Source: an uncultured Alphaproteobacteria bacterium (GTDB lineage: Bacteria > Pseudomonadota > Alphaproteobacteria > CAAHEQ01 > UBA3637). From it: a stretch of 64,000 bases of DNA. Shown here one piece after another: positions 38,045 to 47,600 of the stretch. How positions within the stretch are numbered: position 1 is the stretch's first letter; every line of letters begins with the position of its first letter. Location: NCBI GenBank assembly GCA_944392125.1, contig CALXVP010000007.1, positions 1-64,000 of the forward strand, in the 5' to 3' direction. Position numbers and translations under genes: made by a program. The notes beneath the pieces are model-generated. The model had not been told where the DNA came from. It did not search any database and saw only the letters and a program-made list of their open reading frames with translations.

Positions 38045-38437
38045 TTTTCTTTCCTTTAATCAATCGCTTTTCGCGTTATTTGTGATGATGTAAAAAACGA
38101 ATGGAAAGAGTGTATCTTATTTTTTTAAAAAAAGAAAGTCTTTTATGATAAAAAGTTGCTTTTTCATTTCTTTTTACCATCAAAGACGATTCAAAAATCC
38201 GCATCGGGGAAATGGGTGTATTTAATTTTCGCGTTGGTGTTGCCGTTGCAACGCAATCGCGAGGGGTGATTTTTGCAAGCAACATTCGGCACAAGGAGCG
38301 ATGTTATCCCGATATAATTGCAATACACGGGGCACGGAGCGAAAAGTATTCATAGAGGATATGACAGTTATGCTAAGAAGTTTTTTTGTTTTTTTAATTA
38401 AGTTGTTCACATTATAATCTTATGTTGACTCTTTACC
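38045..38437. other. Gap upstream of leuS, no supported gene
   Basis: This 393-bp stretch should hold the leuS promoter, but no clear -35/-10 pair is visible. A minus-strand frame (GTG at 38410 to 38222, 62 codons) contains a Cys-rich segment CAECCLQKSPLAIALQRQ; it lacks a ribosome-binding site and I do not call it a gene. The T-rich tract at 38121-38133 is the only notable feature. Confidence 0.5.
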
Positions 38438-38596
38438 TTATAGGTGGGGAGATGTGTTGAAGAGCATGTTATACAAATGAGCTCTTGTTAATTCTGTTCG
38501 CTCACCCGTGATACTGTATTTGCTACCGGAGGTAGCGTGTCCGTTTTGAAAGTGAATTTCGGTGCGTAAATTTCCGTTTTCGTAATAAATTACCAT
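38438..38596 (-). pseudogene. Short MORN/YwqK-like remnant or mini-gene
   Basis: A 52-codon frame that starts MVIYYENGNLRTEIHFQNG and continues SGSKYSITGERTELTRAHLYN. The first part matches the MORN_2/YwqK antitoxin-type repeat (YYENGxLxxE). The second resembles the C-terminal end of such proteins, where SG..Y...G....LT.AH is common; that comparison is from memory. Normal family members have several repeats. An in-frame TAA immediately precedes the ATG and no clear ribosome-binding site is visible, so it is either a degraded C-terminal piece or a very short gene. Confidence 0.45.
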
Positions 38597-38676
38597 TTAA
38601 GAGACTCTAATAGCATAGAGGGTGGAGATTGGTAGTAAGGTAAGAAGTATGGCAACTTCCCGATTTATGGTATATG

Positions 38677-38847
38677 TTACGCATTGGCCAGCGCAAGTGA
38701 AAAGATTATTAGTATGGTTAGCCCTATGGCGACTCCCAAATTTGTTACCTGAGTTACATATATAAATAATATTGCTGTCATTACAATAAGAACAATATAG
38801 TAAATTGCTGCTATAATAAAGTGAAAAAGCGCTGTGAAGATTCCCAT
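38677..38847 (-). CDS. Small hydrophobic membrane protein
   Basis: A 56-residue protein, almost entirely two transmembrane helices: about residues 3-30 (ALFHFIIAAIYYIVLIVMTA) and 36-53. ATG at 38847 follows GAGGA by five to seven bases; ten upstream codons in frame are rejected. The family is not recognised. Two-helix proteins this small include toxin-like peptides and regulators of membrane complexes. It sits alone between the MORN-like remnant and ffh. Confidence 0.55.
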   Translation of the reverse strand: MGIFTALFHFIIAAIYYIVLIVMTAILFIYVTQVTNLGVAIGLTILIIFSLALANA

Positions 38848-38877
38848 AAGTTTTTCCTCTATTGTCAATCGAAACAA

Positions 38878-39260
38878 TGTAATTTTAATTTATTATTTCA
38901 AATATGTCAAGTTAATTATATTTTCCCCATAATATAAAGGAGAATATGTTTGTATGGTAAATGAGCTATTTTGCCAGAATATATTTCGTGTAATTTAAAA
39001 ACGCTAATAAGAAAAACATTTTGTATTTTAGTGTGTTACAAGATGATATATCCCGTTTGAACTATCGAAAGTTGAAGTTGATTTTTATACAGTTAACTCC
39101 CGCGTGTCTGCAAATCGAAAAGGAAGTCAGCAAAAGAGAAATCCGCATATTTTAGATACGGACGCTTATCGGGAAATGGAAAAGCGCCTATCTTCATAAT
39201 GAATAGATATTTCTTTTGATGTGCCGATATCGGCAAAGGTGAAGGGTGTTTGCCCAATCC
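38878..39260. other. Gap with possible decayed coding sequence
   Basis: AT-rich, no complete gene. On the plus strand a short ATG-less frame at about 39048-39199 reads like a C-terminal fragment (RNPHILDTDAYREMEKRLSS followed by a stop). AAAGGAG before ATG at 38944-38948 leads only to a four-codon ORF. I see no RNA structure or terminator here. Confidence 0.35.
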
Positions 39261-40691
39261 TTATTTCTTAAACCGACTTAAAAAACTGTTTGCACCGCCG
39301 AAAGCACCGTTCATCGGAATGTTCGCCAGGTCGGGCATCGGGGAACCACCCATTAACCCGTTCATCTTCTTCATCATACCCATCATGCCGAGCGGTCCCA
39401 TCTTTTTGAGTTGCTTCATTACGGTTGCCATTTGCTCGTATTGCTTGAGTAAGCGATTCACATCGCTTACGGATACACCCGCCCCGTTTGCGATTCGTTG
39501 CTTGCGCGAGGCTTTTAATATGTCGGGATGACGGCGTTCGTATGGTGTCATGGATAAAATAATCGCTTCTTGGTGTTTGATGATTTTATTATCAATGTTG
39601 GCTTTATCAATTTGGCTTTGCATTTTGGAAAGTCCCGGAATCATTTTCATAATTCCTTTAATATCGCCCATTTTATTGATTTGGCGCAGTTGGGCAAGCA
39701 TGTCATTCAAATCAAACTGCCCGCTCATCATGCGTTCGGCCGTTTTTTGCGCCTCTTCTTGATTGATTTTTTCCATCGCCGTTTCAACGAGTCCCACAAC
39801 GTCGCCCATGCCTAAAATTCGGTCGGTAATGCGCTTTGCGTCAAACGTTTCCAAAGCCTCGGCTTTTTCCCCGACTCCCAAAAACTGAATCGGTGTTCCC
39901 GTTACGGCGCGCATGGAGAGTGCGGCACCGCCCCGCGAATCACCGTCTATGCGGGTGAGAATCGTTCCCGTGATGCCGACTTTTTGATTGAATTGTTCGG
40001 CGATATTAACGGCGTCTTGCCCGATGAGTGCGTCAATAACGAGAAGTGTCTCTGCCGGATTGGATATATCGCGGATTTTGATAATCTCATTCATCATTTC
40101 TTCATCAATATGAAGTCGTCCCGCCGTATCTAAAATCAATACGTCATACGCGCTGTCTTTGGCCGTTTGCAAAGCGCGTTTGGTAATATCAAGCGGTTGC
40201 TGTTTGGCCACAATCGGCAAAACATCAAATTGATTCTTACTCCCGAGTTCCGCTAACTGTTCTTGTGCGGCCGGACGATAAACGTCCAGCGATGCCGTTA
40301 AAACTTTTTTCCCGTCTTTTTGGAGGCGTTTGGCAAGTTTGGCGCAAGAAGTTGTTTTTCCGGAACCTTGCAAACCCACCATTAAAATCACATTCTGTTT
40401 GTGCGGTAAAAGCGCCAGCGGTTTGGATTCGCCGAGCAGGGCAACCAGTTCATCGTGAACGATTTTAACAACTTGTTGCGCAGGGGAAACAGACTTGATA
40501 ATTTGTTCGCCGACGGCTTTTTCCTTTACCGTTGCGATGAAAGATTTAACAACGGGCAAAGCCACATCAGCTTCCAAAAGGGCTATTTTAATTTCGCGCA
40601 TGGTTTCGTCAACGGCGCTTTCCGTTAAAATCCCGCGACGGGTTAACTTATCAAAAACCGCATTTAATCTTTCCGATAATCCTGTAAACAT
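39261..40691 (-). CDS. ffh: Signal recognition particle GTPase Ffh/SRP54
   Basis: Binds 4.5S RNA and signal sequences to target membrane proteins co-translationally. The 476-residue product has the N domain (FTGLSERLNAVFDKLTRRG), the G domain with GLQGSGKTTSCAKLAK at about residue 106, LDVYRPAAQEQL, LDTAGRLHIDEEMM and TRIDGDSRGGAALSM. The Met-rich M domain follows, with RRHPDILKASRKQRIANGAG. It ends in a Met/Gly-rich tail and SFLSRFKK. ATG at 40691 follows GCAGG; a TTG seven codons upstream is rejected. It is monocistronic in view. Confidence 0.97.
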   Translation of the reverse strand: MFTGLSERLNAVFDKLTRRGILTESAVDETMREIKIALLEADVALPVVKSFIATVKEKAVGEQIIKSVSPAQQVVKIVHDELVALLGESKPLALLPHKQNVILMVGLQGSGKTTSCAKLAKRLQKDGKKVLTASLDVYRPAAQEQLAELGSKNQFDVLPIVAKQQPLDITKRALQTAKDSAYDVLILDTAGRLHIDEEMMNEIIKIRDISNPAETLLVIDALIGQDAVNIAEQFNQKVGITGTILTRIDGDSRGGAALSMRAVTGTPIQFLGVGEKAEALETFDAKRITDRILGMGDVVGLVETAMEKINQEEAQKTAERMMSGQFDLNDMLAQLRQINKMGDIKGIMKMIPGLSKMQSQIDKANIDNKIIKHQEAIILSMTPYERRHPDILKASRKQRIANGAGVSVSDVNRLLKQYEQMATVMKQLKKMGPLGMMGMMKKMNGLMGGSPMPDLANIPMNGAFGGANSFLSRFKK

Positions 40692-41084
40692 TTGTGCCTG
40701 CTTTCGTTTCAAAATAATTGTATAAAAATGGTATGATTGTTGCTATTATATAGATAAGGAAGTAAAAAGTCAAATGCGAAGTGCGGGTGGTGGTCATATG
40801 CGGGGGATAGAAAGAGAATTAAAAGCGTGTTGCCATCGTTTTTTTGTCGGGTGAGCAGGAAAAAAGACGGTTTGATTATGAAATGCGTCAGGTCGCCTCG
40901 TTATATAAGTGAATCAAGAGAAAAGGGCGATTTGCTCCCTAAAATGGTAGAATGCATATCAAGCAAAATTCGGTAACAAGGGGTAAAAAAAGACCGGATA
41001 AAAGCCGAAACGGATATATGGTAAAGTAAAATGTTTTTGATACGAATTTCTTAATAAAAAATTAAAAATGATTCAAAAAAACAC
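40692..41084. other. Intergenic stretch between ffh and the tRNA-Trp promoter
   Basis: About 390 bp. No ORF with a convincing start, no repeat and no clear hairpin with a T run. It must contain the leftward ffh promoter (TATAGCAACA-like AT-rich DNA lies just upstream of ffh), but the boxes are not clear enough to place. Confidence 0.5.
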
Positions 41085-41113
41085 TTGACAGCAACATAAA
41101 ATGACTGTATTAT
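41085..41113 (+). promoter_or_regulatory. Promoter of tRNA-Trp / secE-nusG
   Basis: Perfect TTGACA at 41085-41090 and TATTAT at 41108-41113 with 17-bp spacing. It would transcribe the tRNA and, by read-through, the secE-nusG-rpl genes, since no terminator follows the tRNA. Confidence 0.7.
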
Positions 41114-41178
41114 AACACAACCCATATAAAGTGGGCGGGTGTTGCTTTTGGTAAAAGGCGTTGCTCAAAGAAGTGTTT

Positions 41179-41254
41179 AGGGGTGTAGCTCAACTGGTAG
41201 AGCGTCGGTCTCCAAAACCGAAGGTCGCGGGTTCGATCCCTGCCGCCCCTGCCA
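41179..41254 (+). tRNA. tRNA-Trp (CCA anticodon)
   Basis: A complete 76-nt cloverleaf. Acceptor AGGGGTG pairs with CGCCCCT, the D arm has GCTC/GAGC, the anticodon loop CTCCAAA gives CCA, and the T arm has GGGTTCGATCCC with TTCGA. The discriminator base G is followed by an encoded CCA end. It sits just upstream of secE, a common bacterial arrangement. Confidence 0.97.
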
Positions 41255-41271
41255 ATAGAGAAGAGGAAGAA

Positions 41272-41460
41272 ATGAAAACATCACCGGCACAATTTGTGCG
41301 TCAAGTCAAACAAGAGATTGCCAAGATAACATGGCCGGCTCGTGCCGTTGCCATGCGCGGAACGATAACGGTTATTGTTATGAGTGTTGTGTTGGCGGCG
41401 TTTTTGTTGGTTGTAGATATGTTTTTTGCCGGTGCAATTCAATATGTGTTAAAGTTTTAA
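41272..41460 (+). CDS. secE: Preprotein translocase subunit SecE
   Basis: A 62-residue single-helix subunit of the SecYEG channel. It has the amphipathic segment FVRQVKQEIAKITWPARAVA with the conserved KxxWP element, then a transmembrane helix (about 32-56). ATG at 41272 follows GAGGAAG; the frame open upstream runs through the tRNA gene and is an artefact. It starts 17 bp after tRNA-Trp and is 12 bp before nusG. Confidence 0.96.
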   Translation: MKTSPAQFVRQVKQEIAKITWPARAVAMRGTITVIVMSVVLAAFLLVVDMFFAGAIQYVLKF

Positions 41461-41472
41461 GGGGTAAATAAG

Positions 41473-42000
41473 ATGGCTATTCGCTGGTACATTGTTCACA
41501 CATATTCGGGATTTGAAAATAAAATTGCCGAATTTATCAAGGAACAGGCAGAAAAGAAGGGTATGCAACATCTGGTAGAAGATGTACTCGTGCCGACGGA
41601 ACAAGTTGTATCGGTGCGCAACGGGGCCAAAGTGGAAACGGAAAGAAAGTTTTTCCCGGGTTATGTGTTGGTTAAAATGGAAATGACGCCGGAAACATGG
41701 CATTTGGTCAGCAGTACGCCGAAAGTTACGGGATTCTTGGGCGGTAAAAAGCCGGTTCCGATGACGCAAGCCGAAGCCGATCGAATTTTACATCAAGTTA
41801 AAGAAGGTGTTGAAAAACCGAAAACGGCCGTTGTTTATGAAGCGGGTGAGCAAATTGTTGTATGCGATGGGCCGTTTGCATCATTTAACGGGGTTGTTGA
41901 GGAAGTAGATGCCGAAAAAGAAAGATTGAAAGTTTCTGTTTCGATTTTTGGGCGTCAAACACCGTTGGAATTGAATTATACACAGGTGAAAAAGGCGTAA
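41473..42000 (+). CDS. nusG: Transcription antitermination factor NusG
   Basis: Binds RNA polymerase clamp helices to promote processive elongation and link transcription to Rho or to the ribosome. The 175-residue product has the NGN domain (RWYIVHTYSGFENKIAEFI and FFPGYVLVKMEM) and the KOW domain with VCDGPFASFNGVVEEVD followed by LKVSVSIFGRQTPLEL. Normal length. AAGGGG lies eight to ten bases before ATG. Confidence 0.98.
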   Translation: MAIRWYIVHTYSGFENKIAEFIKEQAEKKGMQHLVEDVLVPTEQVVSVRNGAKVETERKFFPGYVLVKMEMTPETWHLVSSTPKVTGFLGGKKPVPMTQAEADRILHQVKEGVEKPKTAVVYEAGEQIVVCDGPFASFNGVVEEVDAEKERLKVSVSIFGRQTPLELNYTQVKKA

Positions 42001-42121
42001 TCGCCGAAAGGGTTTTAAAAGGAGATAGAATCAATCCGTATTTCCTTTTTCTTGTGGCAGATAAGCCATTATCGAACCACAAACTTCAAATCAGGATTGA
42101 ACAATATAATTGAGGTCAAAA

Positions 42122-42550
42122 ATGGCAAAGAAAGTAATCGGCTTTATCAAACTTCAAATTGAAGCGGGTAAAGCGAATCCGTCGCCTCCGGTCGGACCGG
42201 CTTTGGGTCAAAGAGGCTTAAACATTATGGAATTCTGTAAAGCGTTTAATGCAAAAACGCAAAAAATGGAACCGGGCACACCGATTCCCGTTATTATTAC
42301 GGCTTATGCGGATAGAACGTTTACGTTCGTGACGAAATTACCGCCGGTCAGCTATTTAATTAAGAAAGCCGCCGGTGTTAAGAGTGCGTCCAAAGAACCG
42401 GGTCGTAAGAAAGTAGCAAAAATTACAAAAGAACAAGTCAAAGCAATCGCAACGGAAAAAATGCCGGATTTGAATTGCCATACGGTTGAAGCGGCAATGG
42501 AAATGGTTGCAGGTCAGGCACGTTCAATGGGTATTGAAGTAGTGGAGTAA
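42122..42550 (+). CDS. rplK: Large-subunit ribosomal protein uL11
   Basis: L11 forms the GTPase-associated centre with L10 and L7/L12 on 23S rRNA. The 142-residue product has [20 protein letters not shown] and [18 protein letters not shown], plus the rRNA-binding C-terminal domain. The start MAKKVIGF at 42122 is the family norm; four extra upstream codons are rejected. GAGGTC precedes it. The first gene after a 121-bp gap from nusG; rplA follows after 4 bp. Confidence 0.98.
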   Translation: MAKKVIGFIKLQIEAGKANPSPPVGPALGQRGLNIMEFCKAFNAKTQKMEPGTPIPVIITAYADRTFTFVTKLPPVSYLIKKAAGVKSASKEPGRKKVAKITKEQVKAIATEKMPDLNCHTVEAAMEMVAGQARSMGIEVVE

Positions 42551-42554
42551 GAAA

Positions 42555-43244
42555 ATGAAATACGGAAAAAGATTAAAGAAAGCTTACGAAACTGTTGATA
42601 CTGCAAAAGTGTATGACATTGACGAAGCTGTAAAAGTTATTAAAGAAAATGCAACGGCAAAGTTTGATGAAACGGTTGATATTGCTGTTTCATTAGGTGT
42701 TGATCCGCGTCAATCGGACCAAATGGTTCGCGGTGCGGTTTCATTACCGGCCGGCACGGGTAAAACATTAACGGTTGCCGTGTTTGCCAAAGGGCCGAAA
42801 GCGGAAGAAGCAAAGAAAGCCGGTGCCGATATCGTCGGAGATGAAGATTTGATGAACGATATTATGGCCGGTAACATTAACTTCCAACGCTTAATCGCAA
42901 CGCCGGATATGATGGGTGTTGTCGGTCGTTTAGGTAAAATTCTCGGACCGAAAGGCTTGATGCCGAACCCGAAACTCGGAACGGTAACGATGGATGTGGC
43001 TGAAGCTGTTAAGGCGGCTAAAGCAGGCCAAGTTCAATTCCGTGTTGATGCGGCAGGTATCGTGCATGCCGGTATCGGAAAAGTGAGCTTTGACGATGCA
43101 AAAATCAAAGAAAACGCAATTGCTTTTGTGAAAGCATTATCGGCTTTGAAGCCGGCTTCTTCCAAAGGCGTATACTTGAAACAAATTGCTTTGAGCACAA
43201 CTCAAGGTATCGGCGTGAAAGTAGCCGTTTCAAGCGTTGCGTAA
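42555..43244 (+). CDS. rplA: Large-subunit ribosomal protein uL1
   Basis: L1 forms the mobile stalk at the E site and usually represses its own operon by binding the mRNA. The 229-residue product has [20 protein letters not shown] and [20 protein letters not shown], both diagnostic. GGAGTAAGAAA lies before ATG, 4 bp after rplK. Length normal. Confidence 0.98.
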   Translation: MKYGKRLKKAYETVDTAKVYDIDEAVKVIKENATAKFDETVDIAVSLGVDPRQSDQMVRGAVSLPAGTGKTLTVAVFAKGPKAEEAKKAGADIVGDEDLMNDIMAGNINFQRLIATPDMMGVVGRLGKILGPKGLMPNPKLGTVTMDVAEAVKAAKAGQVQFRVDAAGIVHAGIGKVSFDDAKIKENAIAFVKALSALKPASSKGVYLKQIALSTTQGIGVKVAVSSVA

Positions 43245-43261
43245 GAAATTCGTTTGCCACC

Positions 43262-43490
43262 TCCGTTGAGGGGGTGGCAAATGCCTGTCCGAGACTGACG
43301 GCGCTTATCATGGGATAAGATTAAAGGAAAGCATTCCGCCATCATAGACAGAAAGTAAATCAGTTATTCCGGTTGGAAAAAATGATGTTTCTGGACAGGA
43401 AAGAGTGGGTGAAGGAATTATTTGAAAGCAAATAACCTAAGCCTGTGTGGAAACCAAAAAAGTAAAAAGAAATTTTTATTTTTTTAAAGC
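43262..43490 (+). promoter_or_regulatory. rplJ leader (putative L10-binding autoregulatory region)
   Basis: The 258-bp gap between rplA and rplJ starts with a hairpin of 9-bp arms (GCCACC/GGTGGC core, about 43256-43284). Right after it lies CCTGTCCGAGACTGACGG (about 43285-43302), which I recognise as typical of alphaproteobacterial rplA-rplJ leaders; a later part has AAGCCTGTGTGGA. Such leaders bind L10-(L7/L12) to repress rplJL. The whole fold cannot be verified here. Confidence 0.55.
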
Positions 43491-43502
43491 GGAGACAATA
43501 TC

Positions 43503-43991
43503 GTGAAACGTGAAGAAAAACAACAAGTCATCTCTGAAATGAAAGACGTTTTCAATACGGCCGGTCTTGTCGTTGTTGCAATTAACAACGGTATCTCTAT
43601 GGCTGAAACGACGGAATTACGTCGGAATGTTTTGAATGACGGAGCGAACTATCGTGTCGTTAAAAACCGTTTAGCTAAATTGGCTCTTGCCGGAACGCCT
43701 TGCGAAGCAATGGCCGACTTGTTGGTCGGTCCGACGGCTTTGGCATATTCAACGGATGAAATTTCCGCTGCCAGAGCAGTTTGCAAGTTAGCCAAAGCAA
43801 GCGATAAGTATGAAATTGCCGGCGGTATTATGAACGGCAAACGCATTGATGCAAAAGAAGTCAATGCGTTGGCAACATTACCGTCTTTAGACGAATTGCG
43901 TGGCAAACTCATCGGCTTGTTGCAAGCACCCGGCGGGCAATTGGCTCGTGTTACAAAAGCTTATTCGGAAAAAGAACAAGCTGCGGCTTAA
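43503..43991 (+). CDS. rplJ: Large-subunit ribosomal protein uL10
   Basis: L10 anchors the L7/L12 dimers to the ribosome. The 162-residue product shows KREEKQQVISEMKDVFNTAG at the N-terminus, NYRVVKNRLAKLAL and a C-terminal helix for L7/L12 binding. The start codon is GTG at 43503, with GGAG about eight bases before it. The long leader suggests autoregulation. Length is slightly below the 165-175 average. Confidence 0.96.
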   Translation: MKREEKQQVISEMKDVFNTAGLVVVAINNGISMAETTELRRNVLNDGANYRVVKNRLAKLALAGTPCEAMADLLVGPTALAYSTDEISAARAVCKLAKASDKYEIAGGIMNGKRIDAKEVNALATLPSLDELRGKLIGLLQAPGGQLARVTKAYSEKEQAAA

Positions 43992-44046
43992 TTTTATCAA
44001 CCAGTGGGCAATAGCCCGAAGTATTTAAAAATTTTAGGAGTAAAAA

Positions 44047-44412
44047 ATGACTGATTTAAATAAAATCGTAGACGAATTATCGGCATTGACAATTATGGAA
44101 GCTGCCGAATTATCAAAAATGTTGGAAGAAAAGTGGGGCGTATCCGCCGCTGCTCCGGTTGTTGCCGGTGCTGCTGCCGGTGCTGGCGCTGCCGAAGAAA
44201 AAACAGAATTTGATGTTATCTTGGTAGATGCAGGTGCCAACAAAATCAATGCCATTAAAGAAGTTCGCACAATCACGGGCTTGGGCTTAAAAGAAGCCAA
44301 AGACTTGGTTGAAGGTGCTCCGAAAGAATTGAAGAAAGGCGTTTCAAAAGAAGAAGCCGAAAAAATCAAAAAACAATTAGAAGCAGCCGGCGCGAAAGTC
44401 GAATTGAAATAA
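44047..44412 (+). CDS. rplL: Large-subunit ribosomal protein bL12
   Basis: Multicopy stalk protein that recruits translation GTPases. The 121-residue product has an N-terminal dimer helix ([20 protein letters not shown]), an Ala/Gly-rich hinge (about 36-50) and the C-terminal domain [20 protein letters not shown] then [23 protein letters not shown] lies six bases before ATG. Confidence 0.98.
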   Translation: MTDLNKIVDELSALTIMEAAELSKMLEEKWGVSAAAPVVAGAAAGAGAAEEKTEFDVILVDAGANKINAIKEVRTITGLGLKEAKDLVEGAPKELKKGVSKEEAEKIKKQLEAAGAKVELK

Positions 44413-44681
44413 TTTTATTTCAAAAAACATCAATCGGGTCGCATCAATTTGAACAAAATTGGTGTCGACCCTATTGAAGTCATATAAGGCAAGGGCTTTG
44501 TTTGAATGAGCAAGTTCCTTATAACAGCCTTAAAAGACAAGGAAAAGGCGATTTTGATTTATCAAGTGCAAGGTAAGGAAAATCGCTAGAAGAAAGAGTT
44601 AGGGTTCCGATTCCCGATAATCGGAAAAAGGTACCGGTTCCTGTTAATCGGAGAAAAAAACTATTTTTAGGGGAAGTGCAG
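44413..44681 (+). promoter_or_regulatory. rplL-rpoB spacer with two stable hairpins
   Basis: The spacer has no ORF. One stem pairs GCGATTTT (44548-44555) with AAAATCGC (44579-44586). A second pairs TTCCGATT (44605-44612) with AATCGGAA (44619-44626). A partly similar sequence, GGTTCCTGTTAATCGG, follows at about 44636-44651. Neither stem is followed by a T run, so they more likely mark RNase processing or partial attenuation between the ribosomal and polymerase genes, as known for other bacteria. Confidence 0.5.
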
Positions 44682-47600
44682 ATGATCAAATCCGAAACCA
44701 ATCGCAGAAGAGTTCGCAAAAACTTCGGTAAAATCGATCCGGCAGTTGAAATGCCGAATTTGATTGATGTTCAGACAAGTTCATATAAAGAGTTTTTACA
44801 ATGGGGTGTGCCGGTTGAAAAACGGCAGGATACGGGGTTGCAAGAAGTATTCAAATCTGTTTTCCCGATTCATGACTTCGCCGGACGGGGCGATTTGGAA
44901 TTTATCAAGTATGAACTTGATACGCCGAAATTTGATGTTGATGAATGTTTGAAACGGGGTTTAACGTATGCGGCTCCCGTGCGGGCGACCTTGCGGTTAG
45001 TCGTATGGGATGTGGATGCCACCACGGGCACACGCTCCATTCGCGATATTAAGGAGCAAGATGTCTATATGGGCGATTTACCGTTGATGACGGAAAAAGG
45101 CACTTTTATTGTTAACGGAACGGAACGTGTTGTTGTTTCGCAGATGCACCGCTCCCCGGGTGTATTCTTTGATCACGATAACGGCGAAACGCATTCATCG
45201 GGTAAGTTTTTATTCAGCGCTCGGATTATTCCGTATCGCGGTTCATGGATTGATTTTGAATTTGATGCCAAAGATTTAATTTATGTGCGGATTGATCGCC
45301 GTCGGAAATTGCCGGTATCGTCTTTATTATATGCACTTGATAATGACGAAACAGAGAAGAAACGGGCGCAAGCAAAAGCCGAAGGGCGCACATTGGACAG
45401 CAGTGAAGTAGAGGGAATGAGCAAAGAAGATATTTTGAATTACTTCTACGAAAAGGTTGTCTTTACAAAAGATAAAAAGGGCTGGAAAACGGCATTTGTG
45501 CCGGCGCGTATGAAGGGCGTCAAACTCACGCATGATTTAGTAGATGCCAAAACAGGCAAGGTAGTTGCCGAAGCGGGCGAAAAGTTAAATCTCGGCAAGG
45601 TAAACAAATTAGCTCGTGAAGGTTTGGAAGAATTTCGCGTTATGCCGGAGGAATTGCTCGGACGCTTTGTGGCCGTTGATTTCGTAAATGAAAAAACGGG
45701 CGAAGTGGTGATGGAAGCCGGCAATGAAATCACGGAAGATGATTTAGAAAAATTGAATGAACTCAAAATCAAAGAGTTGCCGATTTTGCATATTGATTAT
45801 GTCAATGTCGGGCCGTATATCCGGAACACATTGGTTGCCGATAAAAATACAACGCGTGAAGAGGCATTGATTGATATTTACAAAATCATGCGCCCGGGTG
45901 AATTACCTGTTGTCGAAACGGCTGACGCGTTATTCCAAGGTATGTTCTTTGATTTGGATAGATACGATTTATCGGCTGTCGGTCGTGTTAAGATGAATGC
46001 ACGGTTGGGCATTGATACGAATTTAGTGCCGGATTCCGTGCGCGTATTACGCAAAGAAGATATTTTAAAGATTTTAAAAACACTTGTTGAAATTAAAGAC
46101 GGAAACGGACAGGTGGACGATATTGATAACCTCGGCAACCGCCGTGTGCGTTCCGTGGGTGAATTGATGGAAAATCAATACCGTTTGGGTTTGTTGCGAA
46201 TGGAAAGAATGATTCGCGAAAAGATGACGTCAACGGAAATCGATTCGGTTATGCCGTATGATTTAATTAACGCAAAGCCGTTATCGGCAGCCGTGCGGGA
46301 ATTCTTTGCTTCATCGCAATTATCGCAATTTATGGATCAAAACAATCCGCTTTCCGAAATTACGCACAAGCGGCGTTTATCGGCATTGGGTCCGGGCGGT
46401 TTAACGCGGGATCGCGCCGGTATGGAAGTGCGTGACGTTCACCCGACACATTACGGACGGATTTGTCCGATTGAATCGCCGGAAGGTCAGAACATCGGTT
46501 TGATTAACTCGCTTTCCACGTTTGCAAAAGTGAACAAATACGGCTTTATTGAAACACCGTATCGCAAGATTATTGACGGGAAGGTTTCGGAAGAAGTTGT
46601 TTATTTATCCGCCATGGAAGAAGCCAATCATACGATTGCTCAGGCAAACGCGAAACTGAATGAAAAAGGCGAGTTCTTGGAAGATTTGGTGACGGCGCGT
46701 CATGCCGGCGAAGTTGTTTTGGCCAAACCGGAAGAAATTGACTTGATTGACGTTTCGCCGAAACAAGTTGTATCGGTTGCCGCCTCGTTGATTCCGTTCT
46801 TGGAAAACGATGACGCAAACCGTGCTTTGATGGGATCCAATATGCAACGTCAAGGTGTGCCTTTGTTGCATAATGAAGCACCGCTTGTCGGAACGGGTAT
46901 GGAAGCAGCCGTGGCTAAGGATTCAAAAGCCGCCGTTGCCGCAAAACGTGCCGGTGTGGTTACGCAAGTGGATTCCTCTCGCATTGTTATTCGCGCAACG
47001 GATGAGTTGAGCACAACATCATCGGCCGTGGATATTTATACATTGGAAAAATTCCAACGCTCCAACACGGGAACGTGTATGACGCAAGAACCGCTCGTTC
47101 ATACGGGTGATAAGGTTGAAAAAGGCGAAATTATTGCAGACGGTCCGTGTACGGAACTCGGCGAGTTGGCGCTTGGACGCAACGTATTGGTTGCCTTTAT
47201 GCCGTGGAACGGATACAACTATGAAGACTCTGTGTTGATTTCGGAACGAATCGCACAAGACGACGTGTTTACATCCATTCACTTGGAAGAATTTGAGGTG
47301 GTTGCTCGGGATACAAAACTCGGACAAGAAGAAATCACACGGGATATTCCGAACGTTGGTGAAGAAGGATTAAAGAATCTGGATGAAACGGGTATCGTTT
47401 ACATCGGTGCCGAAGTGAAAGCCGGAGATATTTTGGTGGGTAAGGTAACACCGAAAGGTGAAACGATTATGACACCGGAAGAAAAACTTTTGCGCACGAT
47501 TTTCGGTGAAAAGGCTGCCGATGTGAGAGATTCTTCTTTGCGTGTTCCGCCGGGAGTATTCGGAACGGTTATTGACGTGCGTATTTTTACGCGTCGCGGA

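Noticed and set aside
38222-38410. 62-codon minus-strand frame with CAECCLQKSPLAIALQRQ
   Set aside because: GTG start without ribosome-binding site and no recognisable domain; noted only in the gap description.
41161-41271. N-terminal extension of SecE
   Set aside because: The extra codons are the tRNA-Trp gene read as protein; SecE starts at 41272 behind GAGGAAG.
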